A stretch of 22,317 nt of DNA from contig NCCR01000052.1 in the NCBI GenBank assembly GCA_002279765.1, forward strand, positions 24,646 through 46,962, in the 5' to 3' direction. The stretch comes from Verrucomicrobia bacterium 12-59-8. GTDB lineage: Bacteria; Verrucomicrobiota; Verrucomicrobiae; Verrucomicrobiales; Verrucomicrobiaceae. The translations under genes and the position numbers were made by a program. Positions 14,882 through 22,317 of this stretch are shown in pieces (within the stretch, counting starts at the first letter, position 1; each line of letters starts with the position of its first letter). Under the pieces are notes generated by a model. That model saw nothing but the letters and a program-made list of their open reading frames with translations. It was not told the origin of the DNA and did no database searches.

Positions 14882-15988
14882 CTACTTCTGATAAATCGGC
14901 AAAAAGTGATGATGCACGCTCAGGCTAAGTAACGCCAGCGACGTTGCATACACGGCTCCGGCGCTCTTCTCGTTCCCGTTGCGCGGGTACCAACTGCCGT
15001 CCTGGCCTTGGGCGGCGATGAGGGTTTGCTCGGTCTTTTGGCGCGCGGTCGCGGCAAAGTCGCCACCGCGCTGGTACATGCCCTGGGCGTAGTAGTAGCA
15101 GCCGTAGAAGTACCAGGGCTCGTTGATCTCGGGCGGGGACTTGAGCAGCCAGTTGGCGGAGCCGAGGACCTCGGCGGTCTCATACTGGCCGCAGACCTGG
15201 AGGGAGAGCAGTCCGGCGGCGGTGGTGGAGAAGGTCTGGCGTCCGCCATAGGGCTCGTAGCTGAAGGCGGCGGAGTCGCTCTTGGGATTGCCGTTGGAGT
15301 CACGTTCCACACGATAGCTGCGTTTGATGTAGGACACGGCGTTGTCGATGGCTCCTTTGGGCACCTCAAAACCCGCGTCTTTGGCGGCACGCAGCGCCAT
15401 GACCTGCCAGACGCTCACGGAGATGTCGCTGTCGCTGGAGCTCGGCTCATAGCGCCAGCCGCCGCGGTTGGCCTCGCTCTTGGGCACCTGCTGGGAGCGG
15501 ATGATCAGTTGAATCGCGCCCTTCAGTTGTTGGTGCAGGCGCTTGTCTGTCGCCTCATCCGGCGAGTGGCCGATCATTTCGGCCATCATGAGAGAGATGA
15601 TGCCATGGCCGTACATGCGTGAGCGGTCGCTGCGCCCGAGGTAGCCGTTTTCATCCGGTTCCACGCCTTCCACGACAAAGCGCAGGGCCTTGCCGCAGGC
15701 GATGCCTTCTGGCGTGGGATCATCCGGCATGTGCCCCACGGAGGCCAGTCCCATGAGGGCGAGCGAGGTCATCGCCGCGCTGTGGGAGGGAAGATCGCCG
15801 CGCTTGGGCTTCGCATCGGTTTTTTCATCCACGATGAAGCCGGACGATTTCTGCTGCTTGATCAGCCAGGCCACGGCTTTTTCCACCGAGGCTTTGACTT
15901 GGGGGGAGATCAGCTCCGGCTTGGGGGACTGTGCGGCGGCAAGTGTCGTGGCCGCAGAAAGGATAAAAAGTGATCGGAGGAGGCGCAT
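14882..15988 (-). CDS. Exported prenyltransferase/squalene-oxidase-repeat protein
   Basis: A 368-aa predicted exported protein of alpha/alpha-barrel repeats, related in fold to squalene-hopene cyclase. The start MRLLRSLFILSAATTLAAAQS is a signal peptide; a TTG at 16009 would add seven residues in front of it. Repeat signatures are VEKAVAWLIKQQ near 39-50, SAAMTSLALMGLASVG, YGHGIISLMMAEM, GGWRYEPSSSDSDISVSVWQ near 177-196, TTAAGLLSLQVCGQYE and QGQDGSWYPRNG. The DSD in the central repeat loosely recalls the DxDD acid motif of cyclases, but the protein is about half the length of a true cyclase and is exported. Enzymatic cyclisation is therefore doubtful, and a binding or scaffold role is as likely. 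It starts 28 nt after the M50 protease gene, so they are probably one operon. Confidence 0.87.
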   Translation of the reverse strand: MRLLRSLFILSAATTLAAAQSPKPELISPQVKASVEKAVAWLIKQQKSSGFIVDEKTDAKPKRGDLPSHSAAMTSLALMGLASVGHMPDDPTPEGIACGKALRFVVEGVEPDENGYLGRSDRSRMYGHGIISLMMAEMIGHSPDEATDKRLHQQLKGAIQLIIRSQQVPKSEANRGGWRYEPSSSDSDISVSVWQVMALRAAKDAGFEVPKGAIDNAVSYIKRSYRVERDSNGNPKSDSAAFSYEPYGGRQTFSTTAAGLLSLQVCGQYETAEVLGSANWLLKSPPEINEPWYFYGCYYYAQGMYQRGGDFAATARQKTEQTLIAAQGQDGSWYPRNGNEKSAGAVYATSLALLSLSVHHHFLPIYQK

Positions 15989-16016
15989 CAGGGGACGGAA
16001 ACTGTCCAATGCACCT

Positions 16017-16736
16017 TCAACGCGCGTTCATCCACGGAATTTGCGGCTCATTCTTCAACTGCTTCCAATTGTTCCAGGCCAGCATGCCGAAGACCAGCAG
16101 GGTGAAAATGCCGCCGCCGACACGAGTCTCCGCGCGAATCTCCACGAAGTTCAAGACGCCGTTTTGCAAACCTAGCCAGATGCCGCGCTCAAAGGACAAT
16201 AGGGCCAGAATCACGGCGCTGACGATGCTGATGGTCAGTACCTGCCGCAGCTTGCGCGGGCCGAGGTAGGCCTGGCAGAGCCGGCCGCCATCGAGCGGGA
16301 GCACGGGCACGAGATTGAGCAATGCCCAGAAAATGCTGACTACGGTGAAGGCATCCAGCATCTGATGCAGCCAGAGCCACGGCGGAGGCCAGAGGGTGAC
16401 CGACCAGCCGACAGCAAGTCCGAAGAGGATCTGCAGCACAGGGCCCGCAGCGCTGACGAGGAAGTCTTCTTGCTGAGTGCGTGGCTTGCTGCCAATCGCC
16501 AGACCACCAAAGGCATAAAGGACGATGCCCACCCGGTGGTCGCCGTAGTTCCGCATGGCGAGCGCATGCCCCAGTTCGTGAATCAGGATGGACAGCAGGA
16601 CCGCCACCACCCAGGCCAGCAGACCGCGAAACTGCTCTGGGGTGTTGGCACTGAACGCACCGCCCATGAGCGCGGTGTTCAGCCAGAACATGCCATGGAT
16701 CTGGATCGGGAAGCCAAAAAGAGTAAAGCGCAGCAT
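16017..16736 (-). CDS. M50-family site-2 zinc metalloprotease
   Basis: Intramembrane protease with 239 aa and about five or six hydrophobic segments. The zinc motif HELGH is at 53-57 in LSILIHELGHALAMRNYG, and the third ligand is Asp149 in LVPVLPLDGGR. Both motifs and SAAGPVLQILFGLAVGW are intact, so it should be active. It lacks PDZ and CBS domains, like the compact SpoIVFB-type or rhizobial-type S2P proteins. Site-2 proteases cut anti-sigma factors or other membrane-bound regulators; no such partner lies next to it. It precedes the cyclase-repeat protein by 28 nt. The substrate is unknown. Confidence 0.92.
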   Translation of the reverse strand: MLRFTLFGFPIQIHGMFWLNTALMGGAFSANTPEQFRGLLAWVVAVLLSILIHELGHALAMRNYGDHRVGIVLYAFGGLAIGSKPRTQQEDFLVSAAGPVLQILFGLAVGWSVTLWPPPWLWLHQMLDAFTVVSIFWALLNLVPVLPLDGGRLCQAYLGPRKLRQVLTISIVSAVILALLSFERGIWLGLQNGVLNFVEIRAETRVGGGIFTLLVFGMLAWNNWKQLKNEPQIPWMNAR

Positions 16737-16793
16737 GGGTATGGAGAAGGGGTGAGGGGATGATGTCTCACAAGCGACAGTCTAAATCCACTC

Positions 16794-16979
16794 CTATGAG
16801 GCGCGGTGATGATCTGAATAGGCGCGGTGACGATCTGCGAAAAACGCATCCCAATTCATTTCGCTTCCTTCGCCACGGTCGAGTTGATCGACTCCGACTT
16901 GAATATCACGGCGGAGACCTTCGAGCCTTTTTTGTTCAGCTTCGCTGAGTCCAGGAAGTTGAATGGCTACTTGGGTCAT
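16794..16979 (-). CDS. Putative antitoxin (ParD/CopG-like), apparently without a toxin
   Basis: A 61-aa protein, MTQVAIQLPGLSEAEQKRLE, then a central helix leading into VGVDQLDRGEGSEMNWDAFFADRHRAY. The pattern of a regulatory strand/helix followed by QLDRGEG and an acidic, aromatic toxin-binding tail is typical of ParD-like type II antitoxins. A partner ParE would be expected immediately downstream, but only 57 bp separate its stop from the M50 start, and none is upstream either. The promoter predicted at 16989-17017 places the transcript start within a few bases of the ATG. It could be an orphan antitoxin, a remnant, or a small stand-alone regulator. Confidence 0.6.
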   Translation of the reverse strand: MTQVAIQLPGLSEAEQKRLEGLRRDIQVGVDQLDRGEGSEMNWDAFFADRHRAYSDHHRAS

Positions 16980-16988
16980 GGTGGTTTG

Positions 16989-17017
16989 ATTGTATCAAGG
17001 CTGGCGGGGTTTGTCGA
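16989..17017 (-). promoter_or_regulatory. Sigma-70-like promoter for the antitoxin-like gene
   Basis: On the minus strand: TCGACA (17012-17017), a 17-bp spacer, then TACAAT (16989-16994). Each hexamer matches the consensus at five of six positions. The -10 box ends 9 nt before the ATG, so transcription should begin at or just before the start codon. Confidence 0.5.
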
Positions 17018-17088
17018 GAATCTGATTCAACGTTAAAAGGGCAGAAACATCCCGCATACGCGATTCGTTACGCGTTCCCGATTCCACC

Positions 17089-20000
17089 ATGAAACGATTC
17101 CTGACCTGCCTCCTGTTTTCTTCTTCGCTGCTGGCCGATGATGCCGCCGACCTGATCTCCCAATCCGGCGTCAAAGGGGGAATCGTGGTGCATGTGGGCT
17201 GTGGTGACGGGAAACTGACGCAGGGGCTGCGGGCCAGTGAACGCTACCAGGTCCAGGGATTGACGCAGGACGCAGCGGCATTGCCGGGGATTCGCGAAAC
17301 GATTCATCAGTCAGGCAAGTATGGCCCTGTGGCGGTGGATTCCTGGGATGGGACGCATCTGCCTTACATCGAGAATTACGTGAACCTGCTGGTGATCGAA
17401 GACGCGGCTGCGGTGGCGAAGGAAGAGATCGACCGGGTGCTCACCCCCTTGGGTGTGGCGATGGTGCGCAAGGCAGGCGGCGGCTGGGAGAAGATCGTGA
17501 AGCCTTGGCCAAAGCAAATGGATGAGTGGACGCACTATGCGTATGATTCGAAGGGCAATCCGACCTCCAAGGACATGCTCACCGGGCCGCCTTCACGCAT
17601 GCAGTGGGTGGGGAATCCGCGCTGGAGCCGCCACCACGACCGCATGTCTTCGGTGAGCGCCGAGGTGAGCGCGGGCGGGCGTCTTTATTACATCATGGAC
17701 GAAGGCAGCCGCATCTCCATCCTGATGCCGGCCAAGTTTGCGCTGATCGCACGGGATGCCTTCAATGGCACTGTGCTTTGGAAGAAGTCGATCACGCAGT
17801 GGAGCACGCACTTGTGGCCCCTGAAGTCCGGCCCCACGCAGTTGACGCGCCGCCTCGCGGCGATTGGTGACAAGGTTTATGTGACGATGGGCATTACAGA
17901 TCCCATCTCATGCCTCGATGGCGCCACGGGGGAACTGATCCGCGAGTATCCGCAGACCAAGGGCGCGGAGGAACTGCTCTACCGCAATGGCACCCTGTAT
18001 GCCCTGGTGAACCCTGAAGCGTGGCGTCTGAATGAAGAGTTTGCCGTGAAGCAGCAGAGCGATCAGAAGCGTGTGGAGACGGAGTTCAACTGGGATGGCA
18101 AGACGCGGCACCTGATGGCAATCGACGCTGAGAGCGGCAAGACGCTGTGGAAGGCTGATGACAAGGTCGGCCCGATCACCATCGCCCTGGATGACAAGCG
18201 CATGGTGTACTACAATGGCGACGGCCTGACGAGCCGCGACGTGAAGACGGGCGAGGTGAAATTTGCCGATGTTCCGGAGGCCCGCCGCAAGCTCTATGAA
18301 TTCAACTTCGCCCCCCGTGTGGTGCTCAATGACGATGTGATCCTGTATGCCGGGGGCGATGGCCTGATGAAGGGCATCAACGCGGACACGGGCAAGGAAT
18401 TGTGGAGTTCATCCCATGAGAAAAGCGGCTATCGCAGCATGGAGGATGTGATCGTGGCGCAGGGGCTGGTATGGAATGCTGGCACCACGCAGGGGAATCA
18501 GACCGGCGAGTACACAGGCCGCGATCCGCTGACGGGCGAGGTGAAAAAGCAGTTCTATCCCGACGTGCCGCAGGGCACCTACTGGTTCCACCACCGCTGC
18601 TACATGGCGAAGGCCACGGAGAAGTTCATCATCCCATCACGCACCGGCATCGAGTATGTCGATCTGGAAAATCAACACTGGGATCTGAACCACTGGGTGC
18701 GCGGTGCCTGCCTCTACGGTGTGCTGCCTTGCAATGGTCTGACCTACGCCGGGCCGCACAACTGCGCGTGCTACCCTGAAGCCAAGCTGGACGGCATGGC
18801 TGCCATGGCCTCTGCGCCGCGCTACCCCATGCCGGCGCACACGGCGGACAGCGCACGTCTGACCCAAGGGTCTGCATATGCCGAAATGATCACGGAAACT
18901 CCTGCCGATGCCAAGGACTGGCCCACCTACCGCTCCGACAATGGCCGCAGCGGATTTACCAATCAAGATTTGAAGAAGGATCTCGGCATGGCCTGGGAAG
19001 TGAAGCTCACCCCGCCGCTGAGTACGACGACGAGCGCCGCTGGGCTGACCTTTGTCTCCGAGGTGGACAAGCACACGCTGCATGCCTTTGACTCCGCCAC
19101 CGGTAAGGAAGCGTGGCACTTCATCGCGGGAGGCCGCATGGATTCACCGCCGACCTACTGGCAGGGCAGGGTGTACGTCGGCGGCAATGACGGCAACGTG
19201 TACTGCCTGCGTGCGAAAGACGGTGCGCTGGTGTGGAAGTTTCAGGGAGCGCCGGTCATGCTAAGCCACGGCGCGTGGGAGATGATGGAGAGCGTCTGGC
19301 CCGTGCATGGCAGCGTTCTGGTGGAAAACGGCCTTGTGAGCTTTGTCTCCGGTCATTCCTGCTTCTTGGATGGTGGCCTGTGGTTCTACCGCGTCGATGC
19401 AAAGACCGGCGAGATGAAGGTGAAAATTAACTACGATGACCGTGATCCAGACACAGGGGGCGACTTGAATGACCGACATAAGACCCTGCAGATGCCGGTC
19501 GCTTTGAACGACATCCTGAGCAGCGATGGCAAGTGGACCTTCCTGCGCACGCAGAAAATCGCACCGGATGGGAAACGTGTGGAAGTCGGCCCCGTGAGCG
19601 GAGATTTCGACAAGCAGGGCGGTGCGCACAAAGGTGAGGGGCAGCATCTCTTCGCTCCGATGGGCTTCCTCGATGATTCCAACTTCCACCGCAGCTACTG
19701 GGTCTATGGCAAGAGCTTCGCAGGTGGCCACGGCGGTTACTTCCAGGCCGGTAAGTATGCCCCGGCGGGACGCATCCTCGTACACGATGACAAGAACGTG
19801 TACTCCTACGGTCGCGAGGCGCAGTACTACAAGTGGACGACCACAATGGAGTACACGCTCTTTGCCACGCCCAAAGCGCCGCCAGATGAAGCCTACGACA
19901 CCGAATCCGCCACCACCGAGCGCAAGGGCAACAGCGTGGTGCTGGATGAAAAGGGCGTGCCATTGGCGGTGCAGCCGAAGAAGGAAACCCAGGTGGGCCA

Positions 20001-21099
20001 CAATGAGACCTTGAAGGCCGAGGCCGAAGCCAAGAAGAAAGGGAAGGGCAAAGGCAAAAAAGGCGAAGCCAAAGCCGCTGCAAAGGCCAGCGGTGCGCCT
20101 TTGCCCGGCAGCGTGCAGTTTCCCAATGTGCCGGTGCTTGATCCCACCCAGACGCCGCTCACCGTCGAAGCCTGGGTGCTGCCTGACAAGCTGAGCGGCA
20201 CGATTTTGAACCACGGCGGCCCGAGGCTGGGTGTGTCGCTCGATTTCCATGACAAGAAGCCGCAGTTCCACATTCGCAGTGATTCCAAGGTCAGCACCGT
20301 TGTCTCTGCCGAGGCACTGTCCGACGGCTGGCATCACATTGCAGGTGTCCTCGACGCCGACAAAAAGATGACTCTCTACATCGATGGTAAACTCGTCGCT
20401 GAAGGGATGGCCGGAGAACTGATTGCTGCCAAGCCAGCAAACCCGCTGATCGTGGGCAATGGCAACGGTGTCGCTGAAGAAAATGCAGGTGCATACAGCG
20501 GACTGCTCGATCAATTCGTCGTCTATCACAAAGCGCTGAGCGCCGCCGAGGTGCAGCAGCGTTTCGAGCAGCCGGAATTGAAGCCAGTGGACGCCGTGCT
20601 TTTCTGCAACTTTGACAATGGCGATTCACGCGACAGCTCCGGCAATGACGTACACGGCGTGGGTGCCGGCGTCGAGTCCGGGAAGGGCAAAGTGGGCGGC
20701 GCGCTGTGGTTTAAGGGGGGCGGCGATACCAAAGGTGGCAAAGGCAGCGGCAGTTTTGTGAAGCACACCTGGGACCGCTTTGTGCCCATCGTGGCCCGCA
20801 GCATGGCGCTGGCTGGCAAGACGGTGCTCGTCAGCGGCGCACCCGACACGATCGACGAAGAATATGCCTTTGAACGCCTCGCTGCCAGAGACCCCGCGAT
20901 TTTGGAAGAACTCAAGAAGCAGGACGAAGCACTCGACGGCAAACGCGGTGCCAAGATGTGGGCCGTGAACACCGAAACCGGTGAGCAAAGCGCCGGGCTT
21001 GAGCTGACGAGCCCTGCCGTCTGGGATGGCATCACCGTGGCTCAGGGGCGCGTGTATGTGAGCACCATGGATGGGCGGCTTCAGTGCTTCGGGAAATAA
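17089..21099 (+). CDS. Exported giant quinoprotein-like beta-propeller protein with embedded LamG domain
   Basis: A 1336-aa predicted exported protein. The signal peptide is MKRFLTCLLFSSSLLA. Residues about 30-140 resemble a degenerate class I methyltransferase fold (VHVGCGDGKLTQG at 35-47, then LLVIEDAAAVAKEEIDRVL), without other catalytic motifs. From about 150 come PQQ-type propeller blades, with blade signatures such as DAFNGTVLWKKSI, DAESGKTLWKAD, NADTGKELWSSS, DSATGKEAWHFIAGG, GGNDGNVYCLRAKDGALVWKF. After about residue 940 a Lys/Gly-rich linker (978-1002) leads into a LamG/concanavalin-like domain (about 1010-1162, TVEAWVLPD and DGWHHIAGVLDADKKMTLYI). The propeller then resumes and closes with GRVYVSTMDGRLQCFGK. 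Binding of a quinone is not assured. Related planctomycete and verrucomicrobial proteins are known only as predictions. The next gene starts 4 nt later. Confidence 0.85.
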   Translation: MKRFLTCLLFSSSLLADDAADLISQSGVKGGIVVHVGCGDGKLTQGLRASERYQVQGLTQDAAALPGIRETIHQSGKYGPVAVDSWDGTHLPYIENYVNLLVIEDAAAVAKEEIDRVLTPLGVAMVRKAGGGWEKIVKPWPKQMDEWTHYAYDSKGNPTSKDMLTGPPSRMQWVGNPRWSRHHDRMSSVSAEVSAGGRLYYIMDEGSRISILMPAKFALIARDAFNGTVLWKKSITQWSTHLWPLKSGPTQLTRRLAAIGDKVYVTMGITDPISCLDGATGELIREYPQTKGAEELLYRNGTLYALVNPEAWRLNEEFAVKQQSDQKRVETEFNWDGKTRHLMAIDAESGKTLWKADDKVGPITIALDDKRMVYYNGDGLTSRDVKTGEVKFADVPEARRKLYEFNFAPRVVLNDDVILYAGGDGLMKGINADTGKELWSSSHEKSGYRSMEDVIVAQGLVWNAGTTQGNQTGEYTGRDPLTGEVKKQFYPDVPQGTYWFHHRCYMAKATEKFIIPSRTGIEYVDLENQHWDLNHWVRGACLYGVLPCNGLTYAGPHNCACYPEAKLDGMAAMASAPRYPMPAHTADSARLTQGSAYAEMITETPADAKDWPTYRSDNGRSGFTNQDLKKDLGMAWEVKLTPPLSTTTSAAGLTFVSEVDKHTLHAFDSATGKEAWHFIAGGRMDSPPTYWQGRVYVGGNDGNVYCLRAKDGALVWKFQGAPVMLSHGAWEMMESVWPVHGSVLVENGLVSFVSGHSCFLDGGLWFYRVDAKTGEMKVKINYDDRDPDTGGDLNDRHKTLQMPVALNDILSSDGKWTFLRTQKIAPDGKRVEVGPVSGDFDKQGGAHKGEGQHLFAPMGFLDDSNFHRSYWVYGKSFAGGHGGYFQAGKYAPAGRILVHDDKNVYSYGREAQYYKWTTTMEYTLFATPKAPPDEAYDTESATTERKGNSVVLDEKGVPLAVQPKKETQVGHNETLKAEAEAKKKGKGKGKKGEAKAAAKASGAPLPGSVQFPNVPVLDPTQTPLTVEAWVLPDKLSGTILNHGGPRLGVSLDFHDKKPQFHIRSDSKVSTVVSAEALSDGWHHIAGVLDADKKMTLYIDGKLVAEGMAGELIAAKPANPLIVGNGNGVAEENAGAYSGLLDQFVVYHKALSAAEVQQRFEQPELKPVDAVLFCNFDNGDSRDSSGNDVHGVGAGVESGKGKVGGALWFKGGGDTKGGKGSGSFVKHTWDRFVPIVARSMALAGKTVLVSGAPDTIDEEYAFERLAARDPAILEELKKQDEALDGKRGAKMWAVNTETGEQSAGLELTSPAVWDGITVAQGRVYVSTMDGRLQCFGK

Positions 21100-21103
21100 A
21101 GCC

Positions 21104-22129
21104 ATGCGCCTCGCCACCCTCATCATCACCCTCTGCACCAGCGGTGCCTGTGCCTGCACCATCCCGGTCTTTCGTTTTGCGCTGGATCGCTGGGAGGCGG
21201 ATAAGTTTCATCTGGTGCTGCCACAATCTGTGGCGAAAGAGCCTGCGATCCAGGATCTGCTGCGGCCGCTGCGTGCCAATGGGAAGGCCAATCTCGATTT
21301 TGCCACCGCGACTGATGCCACTCAGCAGGACACCGTTCTGCGTTATTCGCGGGAGAGCGATAAGCAGGTGTGGTCTGGGAAGCTGGATGCCGCTGCGCTC
21401 AGCGCCGTGCTGGATTCTCCCGCGCGCAAGAAACTCGTTCAGCAGCTCCTGGCGGGAGATTCGGTCATCTGGGTCATCTCCGACAGTGGATCGCCGCTCG
21501 ACACGGCGGAAGCGGAGCGCATCGAGAAACGTCTCAAATTCCTGGAGCAGGTGGCCTCCTTGCCGATTCAGGACCCCGATGATCCAGACAGCCAGCTAGG
21601 CCCCGGGCCACCGCTGAAATTGAAGTTCACCGTGCTGAGGCTGCGGCGGGATGACCCTGCCGAGATCATGCTGCTGCACATGCTGGCCGGGCCAAAGGGG
21701 GGATTGGACCCTGCCACCACCAGTTTTGCCGGTGCGGTGTTTGGCCGGGGCAGGGTGCTCGGAGCCTGGCCGCTGGCCATTCTGGATGATGCCTCGCTGG
21801 AGGACGCCTGCATGTTCCTCGTAGGCCGCTGCGGCTGCCGATTGAAAAATGAAAGCCCAGGCTGGGACATCCTGCTCAATCTCGATTGGGAAAAGGCGCT
21901 GGCCGCTGTGGCAGAAACCAGCGCGCCCATGCCCGCAGACACCGCCACCCCCAGCCCTGCACCAGCCCAGATCCAGGCGGAGACCAAGGCCACGTTTGTT
22001 CCAGAGGTGGTGTCGATCTCGCCGGACAAGCCTGAAGCCCCCGCAGGTGGCCGAAAGGGGCCGCTTATTGCCGGCGTGGCGGTAGGGTTGGCCTTGCTGG
22101 TTCTGATCCCGCGCTGGCTGAAAAAGTAG
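21104..22129 (+). CDS. Exported, C-terminally anchored protein of unknown function
   Basis: A 341-aa protein. The start MRLATLIITLCTSGACAC is a signal peptide with a Cys-rich end (CACTIPVFRFALDRWEADKF); export as a lipoprotein is possible. The middle has alternating strands and helices with no motif I recognise (VWSGKLDAAALSAVLDSPAR; LLAGDSVIWVISDSG; AGAVFGRGRVLGAWPL). A Cys cluster (CMFLVGRCGCR) lies near 240. The C-terminal part is Pro/Ala-rich and ends in one transmembrane helix (LIAGVAVGLALLVLIPRWL) plus Lys. So the body is probably outside the cytoplasm, anchored by the tail. It begins 4 nt after the propeller gene, so both are co-expressed and may act together at the envelope. An upstream in-frame ATG at 21071 lies inside the propeller gene and is not preferred. 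Confidence 0.75.
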   Translation: MRLATLIITLCTSGACACTIPVFRFALDRWEADKFHLVLPQSVAKEPAIQDLLRPLRANGKANLDFATATDATQQDTVLRYSRESDKQVWSGKLDAAALSAVLDSPARKKLVQQLLAGDSVIWVISDSGSPLDTAEAERIEKRLKFLEQVASLPIQDPDDPDSQLGPGPPLKLKFTVLRLRRDDPAEIMLLHMLAGPKGGLDPATTSFAGAVFGRGRVLGAWPLAILDDASLEDACMFLVGRCGCRLKNESPGWDILLNLDWEKALAAVAETSAPMPADTATPSPAPAQIQAETKATFVPEVVSISPDKPEAPAGGRKGPLIAGVAVGLALLVLIPRWLKK

Positions 22130-22317
22130 CACAGCGGTTTGCGGCATCTCATGTGGCTTTGAGGGGCCTCTGAATAGGTCATATTCCGCGCCCGTAGCAA
22201 AGGCACTCAGTGAAGCCATCCAATGCCTCCGTAGCAGTTGGATTGAATCAAAATCTCAAAGCCAAAAAAAAGATTTGCCGAATCTATTGTTTTGAGAGAT
22301 TATTTAACATATCTAAA
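22130..22317. other. AT-rich tail with no gene seen
   Basis: 188 bp after the last gene. The final 70 bp are markedly AT-rich, with a poly-A run at 22264-22271 and imperfectly inverted AATCTCAAA / TTTTGAGAGATT segments. This could be a promoter region for a gene beyond the window, but no box is clear enough to call. Confidence 0.4.

Noticed and set aside
14460..14891. 143-aa plus-strand ORF in the repeat field
   Set aside because: It translates repeat copies C and D (TDKTDETG and TDETDKT strings) and has no other coding sign.
17012..17038. Plus-strand promoter TTGTCG / TTAAAA for the propeller gene
   Set aside because: The -10 box matches only three of six positions with a 16-bp spacer; the minus-strand promoter in the same bases is far better.
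19261..20529. 422-aa minus-strand ORF opposite the propeller gene
   Set aside because: Long only because of GC-rich codon bias in the sense gene, whose propeller and LamG signatures span the same bases.

Overview
The window looks like a chromosomal segment of a GC-rich Verrucomicrobiota bacterium, probably a Prosthecobacter/Verrucomicrobiaceae-like organism. This is inferred from protein style only: a secreted sialate O-acetylesterase-type SASA esterase, a very long secreted quinoprotein-like propeller with LamG, exported squalene-cyclase-repeat proteins, a membrane/SpeE fusion, and hairpin-rich spacers. No rRNA, tRNA, IS or CRISPR array was seen. Clear Shine-Dalgarno sequences are rare; the best one precedes rlmF.

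Left part (1-3017): the 3' part of a secreted-type alpha/beta hydrolase (+), a spacer with a REPIN-like inverted hairpin pair, a dus tRNA-dihydrouridine synthase (-), a small divergent membrane protein (+) and scpA (-). The last two converge on a tandem-hairpin terminator.

Defence candidate (3198-6065, -): a 955-aa TIR / NB-ARC-type NTPase / repeat-sensor protein sits alone between core genes. Its base composition is strongly mosaic. Divergent from it is an 89-aa unknown protein whose stop overlaps the GTG start of rlmF (23S rRNA m6A1618 methyltransferase), followed by the SASA esterase (+).

Middle (8990-14014): a 110-bp spacer with three different hairpins, then, on the minus strand, a di-heme cytochrome c peroxidase gene lying 6 nt downstream of a 1051-aa membrane/SpeE-like fusion gene. 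Upstream of both is a small exported-protein gene that carries a -1 frameshift.

Repeat field (14015-14881): 867 bp with no credible gene, holding four copies in both orientations of a roughly 50-bp element. Its core is TGACGAAACCGACGAAACC and its flanking A/T hairpin shows a compensatory base change. One copy is extended into a 46-bp perfect palindrome. This is the least explained structure here.

Right part (14882-22317): a minus-strand pair (M50 site-2 protease, then an exported cyclase-repeat protein); an apparently orphan antitoxin-like gene with a near-consensus promoter that predicts a leaderless transcript; then a plus-strand pair made of a 1336-aa exported propeller protein with an embedded LamG domain and a 341-aa exported, tail-anchored protein that starts 4 nt after it. 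The last 188 bp are AT-rich and show no gene.
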